In this document: positions 1 to 8,623 of the stretch, in pieces
Layout of the letters: the number at the start of each line of letters is the position of its first letter
How positions within the stretch are numbered: position 1 is the first letter of the stretch
Source: CAWGXZ01 sp963826695
GTDB taxonomy: Bacteria; Pseudomonadota; Gammaproteobacteria; Burkholderiales; Burkholderiaceae_C
DNA: 64,000 nt
Direction: 5' to 3'
Assembly: GCA_963826695.1 (NCBI GenBank)
Contig: CAWGXZ010000004.1
Coordinates: 1,426,001-1,490,000, forward strand
The notes under the pieces: generated by a model
What the model was told of the DNA's origin: nothing
The model's database searches: none
What the model saw: only the letters and a program-made list of their open reading frames with translations
Made by a program: the position numbers and the translations under genes

Positions 1-97
1 CGAGCTCGAGCCGGTCGACGAGGTCGAGCTCGTGGGCGCAGACCATCACCTTGCGCACGTACGGCGACTTGGGGGACCAGTGGAGTTTGATCGGCAT
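1..97 (-). CDS. Glutathione S-transferase, N-terminal fragment (runs off left edge)
   Basis: Reading the minus strand from the ATG at 97-95 gives 32 codons, beginning MPIKLHWSPKSPYVRKVMVC and continuing off the window. The beta1-alpha1 start (KLHWSPKSPYVRKV) is typical of the thioredoxin-fold domain of bacterial glutathione S-transferases, with the Ser/Pro region near the glutathione site. The ATG shares one base with the TGA of the upstream CoA transferase (TGATG), so the two are probably co-transcribed and translationally coupled. The substrate cannot be told from this fragment. Confidence 0.75.
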   Translation of the reverse strand, partial: MPIKLHWSPKSPYVRKVMVCAHELDLVDRLEL

Positions 98-1326
98 CAG
101 ATTGCTCCCGCAGCGCGCAGCGCGCCGATGTCGGCCGCCGCGTAGCCGAGTTCGCCGAGGATGTCGTCGGTGTGCTGGCCGAGCAGCGGTGGCGCGGTCT
201 GCGTCTTCATCGAGGCTTCAGCGAAGCGGATGGGGCTGGCGACCTGCGGCGCATCGACACCGCTGGGGTGGGGGACGTATCGCAGCATGCCGCGCGACTT
301 GACCTGAGGGTCCTTGAAGACATCGGCGACGGTGTTGATGGCGCCGCACGGCACCCCCGCCACGTCGAGTGCCGCAATCAGGCGTTCGCGCTCCCATTCG
401 AGAAACAGGTCGCGCAGCATCCCCGACAGTTCGCCGATGTTGCGCACGCGCTGCGCATTGGTCGCGAAGCGTTCGTCGCTCACCCATTCGGGATGGCCGA
501 ACACCTCGCACAGCTTGGCGAACTGGCCGTCGTTGCCGACGACCAGGATCACGTCGCCGTCGGCACAGGCATAGACATCTTGCGGCTGGATATTCGGATG
601 CGCATTGCCGTTGCGCTTGGGGACTTTGCCCGACACCAGGTAGTTCATCGCCTGGTTGGCCAGCGTGGCCACCTGCACGTCGAGCATCGCGATGTCGATC
701 GAGTCGCCGTGGCCGGTCTCGTTTCGCCTGGCAAGCGCGGCAAGGACCGACACCGCCGCGTACATCCCGGTCATCAGGTCGACGATCGGAACGCCCACCT
801 TTTGCGGGCCGCCGCCGGGCCTGCCGTCCTTCTCGCCGGTGACGCTCATCAGGCCGCCCATCGCCTGGATCAGGAAATCGTAGGCGGGCTGGTCGCGCCG
901 CGGCCCGGTCTGGCCGAACCCGGTGACCGAGCAGTAGATCAGCCGCGGATTGACCTTGCGCAGCGATGCCTCGTCGAGGCCGTAGCGCTCGAGGGTGCCG
1001 GCCTTGTAGTTCTCGAGCACGATGTCGGCTTTCAGCGCCAGCTCGCGGACGATGCGCTGGCCTTCAGGCTTGTCGAGGCTGACCGTGATCGAGCGCTTGC
1101 CGCGATTGACGGCCAGGTAATAGCCCGCTTCCTGGGTGTCCTTGCCGTCGGGCCCTTTCAGGTAAGGGGGGCCCCAGGATCGCGTGTCGTCGCCCATGCC
1201 GGGTCGCTCGACCTTGATCACGTCGGCTCCGAGGTCGGCCAGTATCTGGCCCGCCCAGGGTGCCGCCAGGATTCGGCTCAGGTCGAGGACCTTGACATGC
1301 GACAGGGGGCCGGTTTGGATTGTCAT
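97..1326 (-). CDS. CaiB/BaiF family (class III) CoA transferase
   Basis: The 409-residue protein is full length for the family. It opens with the usual LSHVKVLDLSRILAAPWAGQ core and has the conserved GADVIKVERPG stretch. The PIVDLMTG segment puts the catalytic aspartate at about residue 183, which in formyl-CoA transferase carries the aspartyl-CoA intermediate. Class III enzymes move CoA between carboxylic acids without free CoA, so this one probably activates an acid imported by the neighbouring Bug/porin genes. Its stop overlaps the start of a glutathione S-transferase. It diverges from the Bug receptor at 1571. The acid substrate is unknown. Confidence 0.93.
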   Translation of the reverse strand: MTIQTGPLSHVKVLDLSRILAAPWAGQILADLGADVIKVERPGMGDDTRSWGPPYLKGPDGKDTQEAGYYLAVNRGKRSITVSLDKPEGQRIVRELALKADIVLENYKAGTLERYGLDEASLRKVNPRLIYCSVTGFGQTGPRRDQPAYDFLIQAMGGLMSVTGEKDGRPGGGPQKVGVPIVDLMTGMYAAVSVLAALARRNETGHGDSIDIAMLDVQVATLANQAMNYLVSGKVPKRNGNAHPNIQPQDVYACADGDVILVVGNDGQFAKLCEVFGHPEWVSDERFATNAQRVRNIGELSGMLRDLFLEWERERLIAALDVAGVPCGAINTVADVFKDPQVKSRGMLRYVPHPSGVDAPQVASPIRFAEASMKTQTAPPLLGQHTDDILGELGYAAADIGALRAAGAI

Positions 1327-1570
1327 GAGGATGCTCTGCGCCGTGTGTGCGAATCCAACTCTAGGCCGGGACGGCTGCCTTGCCTACCGGTCGAACCGGC
1401 AATGCTGCCATGCAGTGAATGCATACCGCGAGCACGCCGCCGTCGACTGCAACTGCCGGTCGCCTCGCATGGGTTGCGCGGTCCGGCATAGCTGCGTTGC
1501 TGGCGGCGGGTCTTGCTCGACGCAAGGTGAGCCACGAGACTCGGCGTCCTTAGCCGACCAAGGAGACAAC

Positions 1571-2542
1571 ATGCTCGACAAAATTCGCCCGACCGCCTAC
1601 TTGATTGCAGCCGCCCTGGCCACCACCGCTGCGACAGCCGGGGCCCAGAGTTGGCCCAGCAAGCCGGTTCGCCTTGTCGTGCCCTATGCCGCCGGCGGCC
1701 CTGCCGACGTGATTGCGCGGCTGCTGGCGAAGAAGGCCGGCGAGACGCTCGGCCAGACCGTGATCGTCGACAACAAGGGCGGCGCCGGCGGCACGATCGG
1801 CGTCGACGCGGCGCTGAAGTCGGCACCCGACGGCTATACCTTCGCGCTCACCGCGCAGGGGCCGCTGGCCGGCATGCCGAACCTGATGAAGGCGCCGTAT
1901 GCGATCGGCGACATCCAGTACGTCACGCTCGTTGCGCGCGGCCCGGCGGTCGTGGCCGTCGCGAAGAAGGTGCCTGCCGCGAACCTGGCCGACCTGATCA
2001 AGCTTGCGAAGGCGCAGCCAGGCAAGTTGAACTACGGCTCGGCCGGGCCCGGCACGACCCCGCACATCGCCGCCGAGCTGCTGAAGCAGGAGGCAGGCAT
2101 CGACATGGCGCATGTACCGTACAAGGGCGCGGGCCCGGCGGTGACGGGTTTGCTCGGCGGCGAGATCGAGCTCGCGGTGTTCGATCTCTTGAACGTGCTG
2201 CCGCATGTCGGCGCCGGCAACGTCAAGGTGCTGGCGGTGGCCAGCCAGAGCCGGGCGCCGCAGCTGCCCAACGTACCGACGACCCGGGAAGCCGGGCTGC
2301 CGAACCTGGTGATGGACACGAACTACGGCGTGATTGCGCCGCCCGGCGTACCGGCCAGCGTGCTGAACAAGTTCCGCGACGTGATCGTCGGCGCGGTGCA
2401 GTCGGCCGAGCTGAAGGAGCAGATGCTGAAGCAGGGCGTCGTGCCGGTCACGTCGACGCCCCAGGACTACAAGGCCGCCGTGCTGGCCGAGTCGGACAAG
2501 TGGAAGCGCGTCATCACCGCCGCGAAGATCACGCTGGAGTAA
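1571..2542 (+). CDS. Bug-family (TctC) periplasmic solute-binding receptor
   Basis: This is a 323-residue tripartite tricarboxylate transporter receptor. A Sec signal peptide (about 25 residues ending ATAGAQ) precedes the diagnostic PSKPVRLVVPYAAGGPADVIAR motif region and the VDNKGGAGG ligand-loop motif. AAGGAG at 1559-1564 sits a normal distance before the ATG, which fixes this start rather than upstream in-frame codons. The cycloisomerase starts five bases after the stop, suggesting one transcript. Bug proteins bind carboxylates or other small metabolites. No TctA/TctB membrane genes are nearby, as is usual for this expanded family. Confidence 0.93.
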   Translation: MLDKIRPTAYLIAAALATTAATAGAQSWPSKPVRLVVPYAAGGPADVIARLLAKKAGETLGQTVIVDNKGGAGGTIGVDAALKSAPDGYTFALTAQGPLAGMPNLMKAPYAIGDIQYVTLVARGPAVVAVAKKVPAANLADLIKLAKAQPGKLNYGSAGPGTTPHIAAELLKQEAGIDMAHVPYKGAGPAVTGLLGGEIELAVFDLLNVLPHVGAGNVKVLAVASQSRAPQLPNVPTTREAGLPNLVMDTNYGVIAPPGVPASVLNKFRDVIVGAVQSAELKEQMLKQGVVPVTSTPQDYKAAVLAESDKWKRVITAAKITLE

Positions 2543-2547
2543 GGGCG

Positions 2548-3612
2548 ATGGAGATCGTCGAAGCCCGTTTCGAGCCCTGCACGCAGCGGCTGCGCGACCC
2601 GAGCTGGAAGTTCGCGCGTGCCACCGTGCCGCAGCTCGAAGGCCATCTGCTCGTGCTGACCGGCGACGACGGCACGCGCGGCTGCGGCTACGTGCACGCG
2701 ATCCCGGCGATCACGACGCATGGGGGTGGCGCCGCGGCTGCGCTGTCGATGCTGGCGCCGATGCTCGTGAAGCGCCGCGTGGACGACCTGGCCGGCATCG
2801 TCGAGGAGATCGACGCGACGCTTGCGTTCAATGCCAGCGTCAAGGCCGGCATCGACATGGCGTTGCACGACCTGCAGGCGCAGCGGCTCGGCGTGCCGCT
2901 GCACGTTCTGCTGGGCGGCCGGCTGCACGACCGCATTGCGCAGTCGCGAATCCTGCCGATCAAGACGCCGGCCGAGATGGCGACGAACGCGGCCACGCTC
3001 GCCGAGGCAGGCTATCGCCAGCTCAAGCTGAAACTGTCGGGCGACACGCTGCTCGACGACGCGCGCATAGGCGCCGTGCGCGACGCGGCAGGCGCCGACG
3101 TGGTGCTGACGCTGGACCCGAACCAGTCGTACAGCGCCAAGCAGATGATGTCCGCGTTCGCCCGCTTCGAGCGCCACGACATCGCCTTGATCGAGCAGCC
3201 GGTGCCCGCGACCGACTGGGCCGGTCTGGCCTTGCTGACGCGCACGCTGCCGGTGGCCATCGAAGCCGACGAAAGCGCAGCCACCGTCCACGACGTGTAC
3301 CGGCTGGTGTCCGACCGGGCCTGCGACGTGATCAACCTCAAGGTCACGAAGCTCGGGGGCTTGCGCCGCTTCATGCAGGCGCTGCGCATCTGCGAAGCCG
3401 GCAACGTCGGCGTGCGTGTCGGCGCGGCTTTCGGCCCGGCGCTGTTGCAGGCGGTCGGCGTGCATGCGGCCAGCGTCGTGAAGGCGCTGCCTTTCGCCTG
3501 CGAACTTTCCGAACACCAGCACCTGCAGGACGACCCGTTCACCGAACTGCCGGTGGAAAACGGCTGGATCGAGGTGCCGCGGCGAAGTGGCTGCGGCGTG
3601 GCCTTTCCGTAG
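2548..3612 (+). CDS. Enolase-superfamily protein of the muconate-lactonizing (MLE/MR) subgroup
   Basis: The protein has 354 residues, with an N-terminal capping domain and a TIM-barrel domain. The catalytic set of the MLE subgroup is visible: KxK at about 160/162, metal ligands D190 (DPNQ), E216 (EQP) and D241 (ADES), and a lysine at about 265 (NLKVTKLGG). Members include muconate and chloromuconate cycloisomerases, dipeptide epimerases and o-succinylbenzoate synthases, so the exact reaction is open. The catabolic setting (porin, Bug receptors, CoA transferase) favours a cycloisomerase. It follows the Bug gene by five bases and is followed by a hairpin terminator. Confidence 0.88.
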   Translation: MEIVEARFEPCTQRLRDPSWKFARATVPQLEGHLLVLTGDDGTRGCGYVHAIPAITTHGGGAAAALSMLAPMLVKRRVDDLAGIVEEIDATLAFNASVKAGIDMALHDLQAQRLGVPLHVLLGGRLHDRIAQSRILPIKTPAEMATNAATLAEAGYRQLKLKLSGDTLLDDARIGAVRDAAGADVVLTLDPNQSYSAKQMMSAFARFERHDIALIEQPVPATDWAGLALLTRTLPVAIEADESAATVHDVYRLVSDRACDVINLKVTKLGGLRRFMQALRICEAGNVGVRVGAAFGPALLQAVGVHAASVVKALPFACELSEHQHLQDDPFTELPVENGWIEVPRRSGCGVAFP

Positions 3613-3630
3613 CGACAAAGACACTGGCTT

Positions 3631-3653
3631 GCTCGACCTCCGGTCGAGCGTTT
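3631..3653 (+). terminator. Probable Rho-independent terminator after the cycloisomerase gene
   Basis: GCTCGACC (3631-3638), loop TCC, then GGTCGAGC (3642-3649) form a perfect 8-bp stem followed by GTTT. It lies 18 bases after the stop of the MLE-type gene, in the gap before the porin. The T tract is short, so termination may be weak. Confidence 0.6.
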
Positions 3654-3871
3654 GACGGATACCGCGCTGCAGGGCCTCTCATGGTGTCCGCTGTAGCGGC
3701 GACTGCGCTCGCAACCGCTTGCACAGCAGGGCGCCGCGCGAGCCTCTGCTCATGCAATGTGCCGCTGCCGACATAGCAGCCTTGCCGGCGGTGTGCCTTC
3801 CTCGATGCAGTGATCCGCACAAAACTCGTGCTCGTCACTCATTCCCGGTTCCTGACCGCAAAGCCTCGACC

Positions 3872-4966
3872 ATGCGACCACACGCAATTCCCTACCGCGC
3901 AACCGCGCTGTTCCTCAGCCTGCTCGGCGCAACCGCTGCAACCCATGCGCAGACCGCATCGGCGGGCAGCAGCGTGCAGCTCTATGGCCTTGTCGACGCT
4001 TGCGTGACACGCGCCGACCTGGGCGCGGCGACCTACAAGGCGCTCAACAGCGGCTGTCTTTACGGAAGCCGCTGGGGTTTTCGCGGCAGCGAGGACATGG
4101 GGGGTGGCCTGCGCGCCGGCTTCGTGCTCGAAGGCGGCTTCAACATCGACAGCGGCCAGCTCGGGCAGGGCAATCGAATCTTCGGTCGCAAGGCGCTGCT
4201 GAACCTCTCGACACCATGGGGCGGCATCGAGGCCGGGCGCGATTACGCGCCGGCGTTCTATGTCGTGCAGCCGATCGATCCGATGGCCTTGGGCATCGGC
4301 ACGGCCAGCAGCACGATCTGGACCGGCGCGTCGAGCACGACCGTTGCGCGCAACGACAACGCCGTCAACCTCCTCTCGCCGGCCTGGGGCGACTGGTCGG
4401 CGCGCCTGCAGGTCGGCGCCGGGGAGGGCGGCACCGGCACCGCACGCAAGACCATGGGCTTCAACCTCATGCACCGGAGTGCGCGAACCATCGCCGCCAT
4501 CGCCCACACCCGCGCCGCCAATGCCGCGGACACTGCCGACGACAGCGCCACGACGCTCGGCGTGCGCCATGACTTCGGCGCGTTCTCGCTCGCAGCGATC
4601 GCCCAGTCTGGAAGCTGGAAGGGATCGCGGACGGTCGCCGCGCCGTCCAATGCCGCCAGCATCTACAGCCGCGATTACCGCAGTTACCTGGTCGGCGGGT
4701 CGGTCCGGGTCGGCGCGGTCGGCACCGTCAACACCTCGCTGAAGCGCTACGACGACCGCACGGCGCCGAACTTCGACGCGACGCAGTTCAGCGTCAACTA
4801 CGTGCACGCGCTGTCCAAGCGGACAGACCTCTATGCCGGCTATTCGCGGCTGAAGAACGAGCGCGGTTCGCGCTACGAAGTTTCCGACGCCACGACCGCC
4901 TATACCAATGTCACTCCCGGCGCAGCGACCTCGCTGCTGGCGGTCGGCATCAAGCACCTGTTCTAG
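3872..4966 (+). CDS. General outer-membrane porin (Gram-negative porin 4 family)
   Basis: The 364-residue protein has a signal peptide ending near THAQTASA and then the classic betaproteobacterial porin start SSVQLYGLVDACV. GSRWGFRGSEDMGGGLRAGF and the C-terminal aromatic residue (KHLF) needed for outer-membrane assembly are present. It is expected to form a trimeric 16-strand barrel admitting small anions. The start chosen is the ATG directly before the signal peptide, since upstream in-frame sequence is not protein-like. It lies twelve bases before a Bug receptor, which suggests shared uptake of the same acid. Confidence 0.93.
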   Translation: MRPHAIPYRATALFLSLLGATAATHAQTASAGSSVQLYGLVDACVTRADLGAATYKALNSGCLYGSRWGFRGSEDMGGGLRAGFVLEGGFNIDSGQLGQGNRIFGRKALLNLSTPWGGIEAGRDYAPAFYVVQPIDPMALGIGTASSTIWTGASSTTVARNDNAVNLLSPAWGDWSARLQVGAGEGGTGTARKTMGFNLMHRSARTIAAIAHTRAANAADTADDSATTLGVRHDFGAFSLAAIAQSGSWKGSRTVAAPSNAASIYSRDYRSYLVGGSVRVGAVGTVNTSLKRYDDRTAPNFDATQFSVNYVHALSKRTDLYAGYSRLKNERGSRYEVSDATTAYTNVTPGAATSLLAVGIKHLF

Positions 4967-4978
4967 AAAAGATCGCAC

Positions 4979-5962
4979 ATGAACCAACAACGCCGAATCC
5001 TTCTCGCCGCGGGCGCCGCCTCTGCCTTGCTCGCAGCTCATCCGCTGTCCTGGGCCTCGGCAGACTTCCCGAACAAGCCGATCCGGATCATCGTTCCGCT
5101 CGCCCCCGGCGGGTCGGCCGACGCGATGTGCCGCCTCATCGGCAACGCGCTCGCCAAGGTGCTGGCGCAGCCCGTGGTCGTCGAGAACCGGCCCGGCGCG
5201 GGCGGTGTCACCGGCCTGGTCGAGGTCTCGCGCGCGCGGCCCGACGGCTACACGCTCGGCTACTCGCTCGCCGGCGCACTGACCGTGGCGCCGCACCTCG
5301 TGAAGAACATGCCGATCGATCCGCTGAAAAACCTCGCGCCGCTGACCCAGGTCGTCTCGGTGCCCGAGATCCTCGTCGCGCATCCTTCGGTCGGCGTGAA
5401 GACGCTGCCGGATCTGATTGCCAAGGCGAAGTCACAGCCCGGAACCCTGAATTTCGGGTCTGCCGGCAACGCCACCGTCCCGCATCTCGGCGGCGAACTG
5501 CTCAACCGGGAGGCGGGAATCAACCTCGTCCACGTGCCGTACAAGGGCTCCGGCCCGGCGCTCAACGATCTGCTCGCCGGGCAGGTGCAGGTGATGGTCG
5601 CCGACGTCACCCTGGTGCGGTCGCACATTGCCGCCGGCAGGCTGGTGGCACTCGCCGTCGCCGGACCGGCCCGCCTCAGCGAACTGCCGCAGGTGCCGAC
5701 CTCGGCACAGGCCGGCCTGCCCGGCTTCACCATTTCCAACTGGCACGGCATGGTCGCTCCGGCAGGAACACCCGATGCCGTTCTGACGAAGCTGCGCGAT
5801 GCGATCGCCCAGGCCGTGCGCCAGCCCGAAGTGGCCGCCCGTATCGACTCCGAAGGCGCCGAGCCGGTTGTCGGCACGCCGGCTGCGTTCGGCAGCTTCC
5901 TCAGGCAGGAGAGCACGCGCTCGGCCGCCCTCGTGAAGGCGCTCGGGATCCGCTGGGAGTAA
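4979..5962 (+). CDS. Bug-family (TctC) periplasmic solute-binding receptor
   Basis: This is the second of three Bug receptors, with 327 residues. The N-terminus MNQQRRILLAAGAASALL carries a paired arginine with RRILL, so export may be by Tat rather than Sec. After the cleavage region come FPNKPIRIIVPLAPGGSAD and VENRPGAGG, both diagnostic of the family. It follows the porin by twelve bases. The mature protein is only moderately similar to the receptors at 1571 and 6883, so a distinct ligand is likely. Confidence 0.93.
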   Translation: MNQQRRILLAAGAASALLAAHPLSWASADFPNKPIRIIVPLAPGGSADAMCRLIGNALAKVLAQPVVVENRPGAGGVTGLVEVSRARPDGYTLGYSLAGALTVAPHLVKNMPIDPLKNLAPLTQVVSVPEILVAHPSVGVKTLPDLIAKAKSQPGTLNFGSAGNATVPHLGGELLNREAGINLVHVPYKGSGPALNDLLAGQVQVMVADVTLVRSHIAAGRLVALAVAGPARLSELPQVPTSAQAGLPGFTISNWHGMVAPAGTPDAVLTKLRDAIAQAVRQPEVAARIDSEGAEPVVGTPAAFGSFLRQESTRSAALVKALGIRWE

Positions 5963-6078
5963 AGGCCTGCAACGGCGTGAGCGTTCGCACAGTCGAACGT
6001 TTCGCGGCGCCCTGTTGTGCGCAACTTACCGTCGCCACCGGCGCCTGACCGCCCGCTTTGACAACCAGGAAAAATCCA

Positions 6079-6867
6079 ATGGAACGCCAGCGGCCCACCG
6101 CCATGGTCGTCTATGACGACGTCGAGATCGAGACCGTCGTGCAAGGCGCGGGGCCTTCGATCGTCATCCATCCGTCGCTGGGTCGCGACGGCTACGAGGA
6201 CTACGACGCTGCCGCCGAGGTCCTGGTGGCACGGGGTTTTCGCGTGTTGAGGCCGCAGCCGCGCGGCGTCGGCGCGTCGAAGGGGCCGATGGAGGGCGTG
6301 CTGCTGCCGGCATTGGCACGCGATCTCGCCGAGGTCATCCGCCAACAGGGCGGAGGGCAGGCGGTGATCGTCGGCCATGCCTTCGGCAACTTCGTCGCGC
6401 GCATGACCGCGGTGGCGCATCCCGAAGTCGTGCGCGGCGTCGTGCTGGCGGCGGCTGCCGCGCGTCGTTATCCGCCCGAGATCCTGGTCGCGCCGAGCCG
6501 TGCCGGCGACCTTCGACTGCCCGACGAAACGCGGCTCGAAGCCCTGCGCCTGGCCTTCTTCGCACCCGGCAATGACGCAACGATCTGGTTGCAGGGCTGG
6601 TACCCGGCAACCCAAGCCATGCAGGCCGCAAGCAGCCGCGGCGCCGTCAAGCAGGAAGCGTGGTGGGATGCGGGCACGGCACCTCTGCTCGAGCTGATTC
6701 CCGACAGCGACCCGTTCAAGCCCCGGGACTGCTGGGAGCAACTCCGGCAGGAGTTCGGCGAACGCGTCACGACCCGGGTGATCCGCAACGCCTCGCACGC
6801 ACTTTTTCCGGAACAGCCGGAAGCGGTGGCCGACGCAATCGCTGCGTGGGTGCGCACGCTCCCTTGA
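6079..6867 (+). CDS. Alpha/beta hydrolase fold protein with Ala at the nucleophile position
   Basis: The 262-residue protein starts at an ATG preceded by AGGAAA; an in-frame TTG at 6058 is less likely. The fold is clear: an early beta-strand region, RPQPRGVGASKGP after strand 4, a nucleophile elbow VIVGHAFGNF, and a C-terminal histidine in RNASHALFPEQPE. The elbow reads G-H-A-F-G where hydrolases normally have G-x-S-x-G, so the serine nucleophile is absent. It may be a non-hydrolytic member, a lyase or a binding protein. It stands between two Bug receptors and converges with the one at 6883. Confidence 0.85.
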   Translation: MERQRPTAMVVYDDVEIETVVQGAGPSIVIHPSLGRDGYEDYDAAAEVLVARGFRVLRPQPRGVGASKGPMEGVLLPALARDLAEVIRQQGGGQAVIVGHAFGNFVARMTAVAHPEVVRGVVLAAAAARRYPPEILVAPSRAGDLRLPDETRLEALRLAFFAPGNDATIWLQGWYPATQAMQAASSRGAVKQEAWWDAGTAPLLELIPDSDPFKPRDCWEQLRQEFGERVTTRVIRNASHALFPEQPEAVADAIAAWVRTLP

Positions 6868-6882
6868 GGTCGCGCCCCGGGC

Positions 6883-7845
6883 TCAATCCGCTGTCGCACC
6901 CGAACGCTTGACGATGTCGGCCCACTTCGGCAGCTCGGCGCGGATCAGGGCGGTGAACTCTTCCGGGCTGCCGAACGCGGGCTCGATGCCGAGCGCGACC
7001 AGTTGCTGCCGGAGTGCGGGCGTTGCCATGGCACGGCCGAGCGCCGCATGCAGCGTGGCGAGAACGTCCTTCGGCGTTCCCGCAGGTGCGAACACGCCGA
7101 GCCAGTTGGAAACGTCGTAGCCCTTCAAGCCCGCCTCGGCGATCGTCGGCACCTGCGGCAATGCCGCCATGCGGGTCTTCGAGGTCACGCCGAGCGGACG
7201 GACCTTGCCCGCCTTGACGTGCTCCTCGTACACCGTGTAGGAGTCGAAGGTCATGTCGATCCGGCCGGAAAGCACGTCGACCAGCAGCGGCGAGCTGCCC
7301 TTGTACGGCACATGCACCATGTTCACGCCGGCAAGCGCTTCGAACAGCGCGCCGGAAAGATGGCTCGAACTGCCGTTGCCCGCCGAGCCGTAGGTGAGCC
7401 CGCCCGGTTTGTTCTTCGCCAGGACGATCAGGTCGGCGATGTTCTTCGCCGGTACCGAGGGTCCGACGATGAGTACGCGCGGCGTGATGTGGGTCAGGCT
7501 GACCGGAGCGAAGTCCTTCAGCGGGTCGTAGCGCAACTTCGGATAGAGCGCGGCGTTGATCGCGTGCGTGCCCATCGTGCCGAAGAAGAGCGTGTAGCCG
7601 TCGGGTGACGACTTCGCTGCGGCTTCCGCGGCCGTGGTGCCGCCGGCACCGCCGCGGTTGTCGATGACGAGCAACTGGCCGAGTTCGCTGCCGAGCCGCT
7701 GGGCCATTCCGCGCGCCATCACGTCGGCTGCACCCCCCGGCGGAAACGGCACGATCAGCCGGATCGGCTTGTCGGGGTACGCGGCCTGGGCGAAGGCCGA
7801 AAACGTGAGCAGGGTGGCGCAGAGCGCGCGTTGGATGCGGTTCAT
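6883..7845 (-). CDS. Bug-family (TctC) periplasmic solute-binding receptor
   Basis: This third Bug receptor has 320 residues from the ATG at 7845. The coding frame stays open 16 codons further upstream, but the signal peptide MNRIQRALCATLLTFSAFAQA and an AAAGG a few bases upstream fix the start here. YPDKPIRLIVPFPPGGAAD and IDNRGGAGG are present. It runs opposite to the surrounding cluster and is divergent from the decarboxylase/amidohydrolase pair at 8054-9534. That arrangement suggests it may supply the substrate of those enzymes. Confidence 0.93.
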   Translation of the reverse strand: MNRIQRALCATLLTFSAFAQAAYPDKPIRLIVPFPPGGAADVMARGMAQRLGSELGQLLVIDNRGGAGGTTAAEAAAKSSPDGYTLFFGTMGTHAINAALYPKLRYDPLKDFAPVSLTHITPRVLIVGPSVPAKNIADLIVLAKNKPGGLTYGSAGNGSSSHLSGALFEALAGVNMVHVPYKGSSPLLVDVLSGRIDMTFDSYTVYEEHVKAGKVRPLGVTSKTRMAALPQVPTIAEAGLKGYDVSNWLGVFAPAGTPKDVLATLHAALGRAMATPALRQQLVALGIEPAFGSPEEFTALIRAELPKWADIVKRSGATAD

Positions 7846-8053
7846 GGTGACCTTTTGTAGGGACGGGAAAAGTCTACGGGGCGCACCGTGCAAGCACCAC
7901 CATGCCTCGTGGCACAGCTGCTATTCCCCCCGCGGCATGGCGGCGAATCCGAGCGGTCCGACGACCCGGGAGGCATAGCTGAGATGCGCTGGGCGTACTG
8001 GCTGCGGGCACCCGCCAAAGGTATCCTGCACCGAACCCAACGCCGACGTCGCC

Positions 8054-8623
8054 ATGCCACGCATCTCACTTTTCCCCGCCGAAACAATGAGCGCCGAGCA
8101 GCAGCGCGTGCTCGACCAGATCGTCACCGGTCCGCGCGGGAGGATCCAGGGACCCCTGCGCGCCGCGCTGCACAACGCCGAGCTTGCCGAGCGCTGGTCG
8201 GCACTCGGCGCACTGCTGCGCTACCGCACCACGCTTCCTCCTCGCCTTTCGGAGATCGCGATCCTCATCACCGGTCGCGCGTGCCGCTCGCCATTCGAGT
8301 GGTACGCGCATCGCCTGGAGGCCGAGAAAGTCGGCATCGAGCGCGAGATCATCGAGGCGCTCCTCGCCGAATCGACACCCCCCGCGCTGTCCGAGGTCGA
8401 AGCCGCGGTCCACGCCTATGCGGTCGAGCTGAACCGCCACCGCTCGGTATCGGACTCGACGTATGCGGTTGCGCTGGCGTGTCTCGGCGAACGCGGGGTC
8501 GTCGAACTGACCGCGCTCGTCGGCTACTACACGATGGTGGCGATGACGCTCAACGCGCACGAGATTCCCTTGCCCGAGGGCGTCGAGCCGGCGTTCGACC
8601 TGCCGCAAAAGGACCTGCAATGA
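8054..8623 (+). CDS. Carboxymuconolactone decarboxylase-like (CMD/AhpD fold) protein
   Basis: The protein has 189 residues with the helical CMD fold: PPRLSEIAILITGRACRSPFEWYAHRLEAEKVG matches the conserved core in which E-W and H line the active site. The CxxC pair of AhpD peroxidases is absent, so a decarboxylase or hydrolase role fits better than peroxide reduction. It ends in an ATGA overlap with the amidohydrolase, indicating translational coupling. Together they may open and decarboxylate a lactone or pyrone-type intermediate; this is inferred from family and context. Confidence 0.85.
   Translation: MPRISLFPAETMSAEQQRVLDQIVTGPRGRIQGPLRAALHNAELAERWSALGALLRYRTTLPPRLSEIAILITGRACRSPFEWYAHRLEAEKVGIEREIIEALLAESTPPALSEVEAAVHAYAVELNRHRSVSDSTYAVALACLGERGVVELTALVGYYTMVAMTLNAHEIPLPEGVEPAFDLPQKDLQ

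Noticed and set aside
172..1491. 439-codon plus-strand frame opposite the CoA transferase
   Set aside because: Antisense shadow of a conserved gene. Translation is His/Arg/Gln-rich without any domain, a usual effect of high GC.
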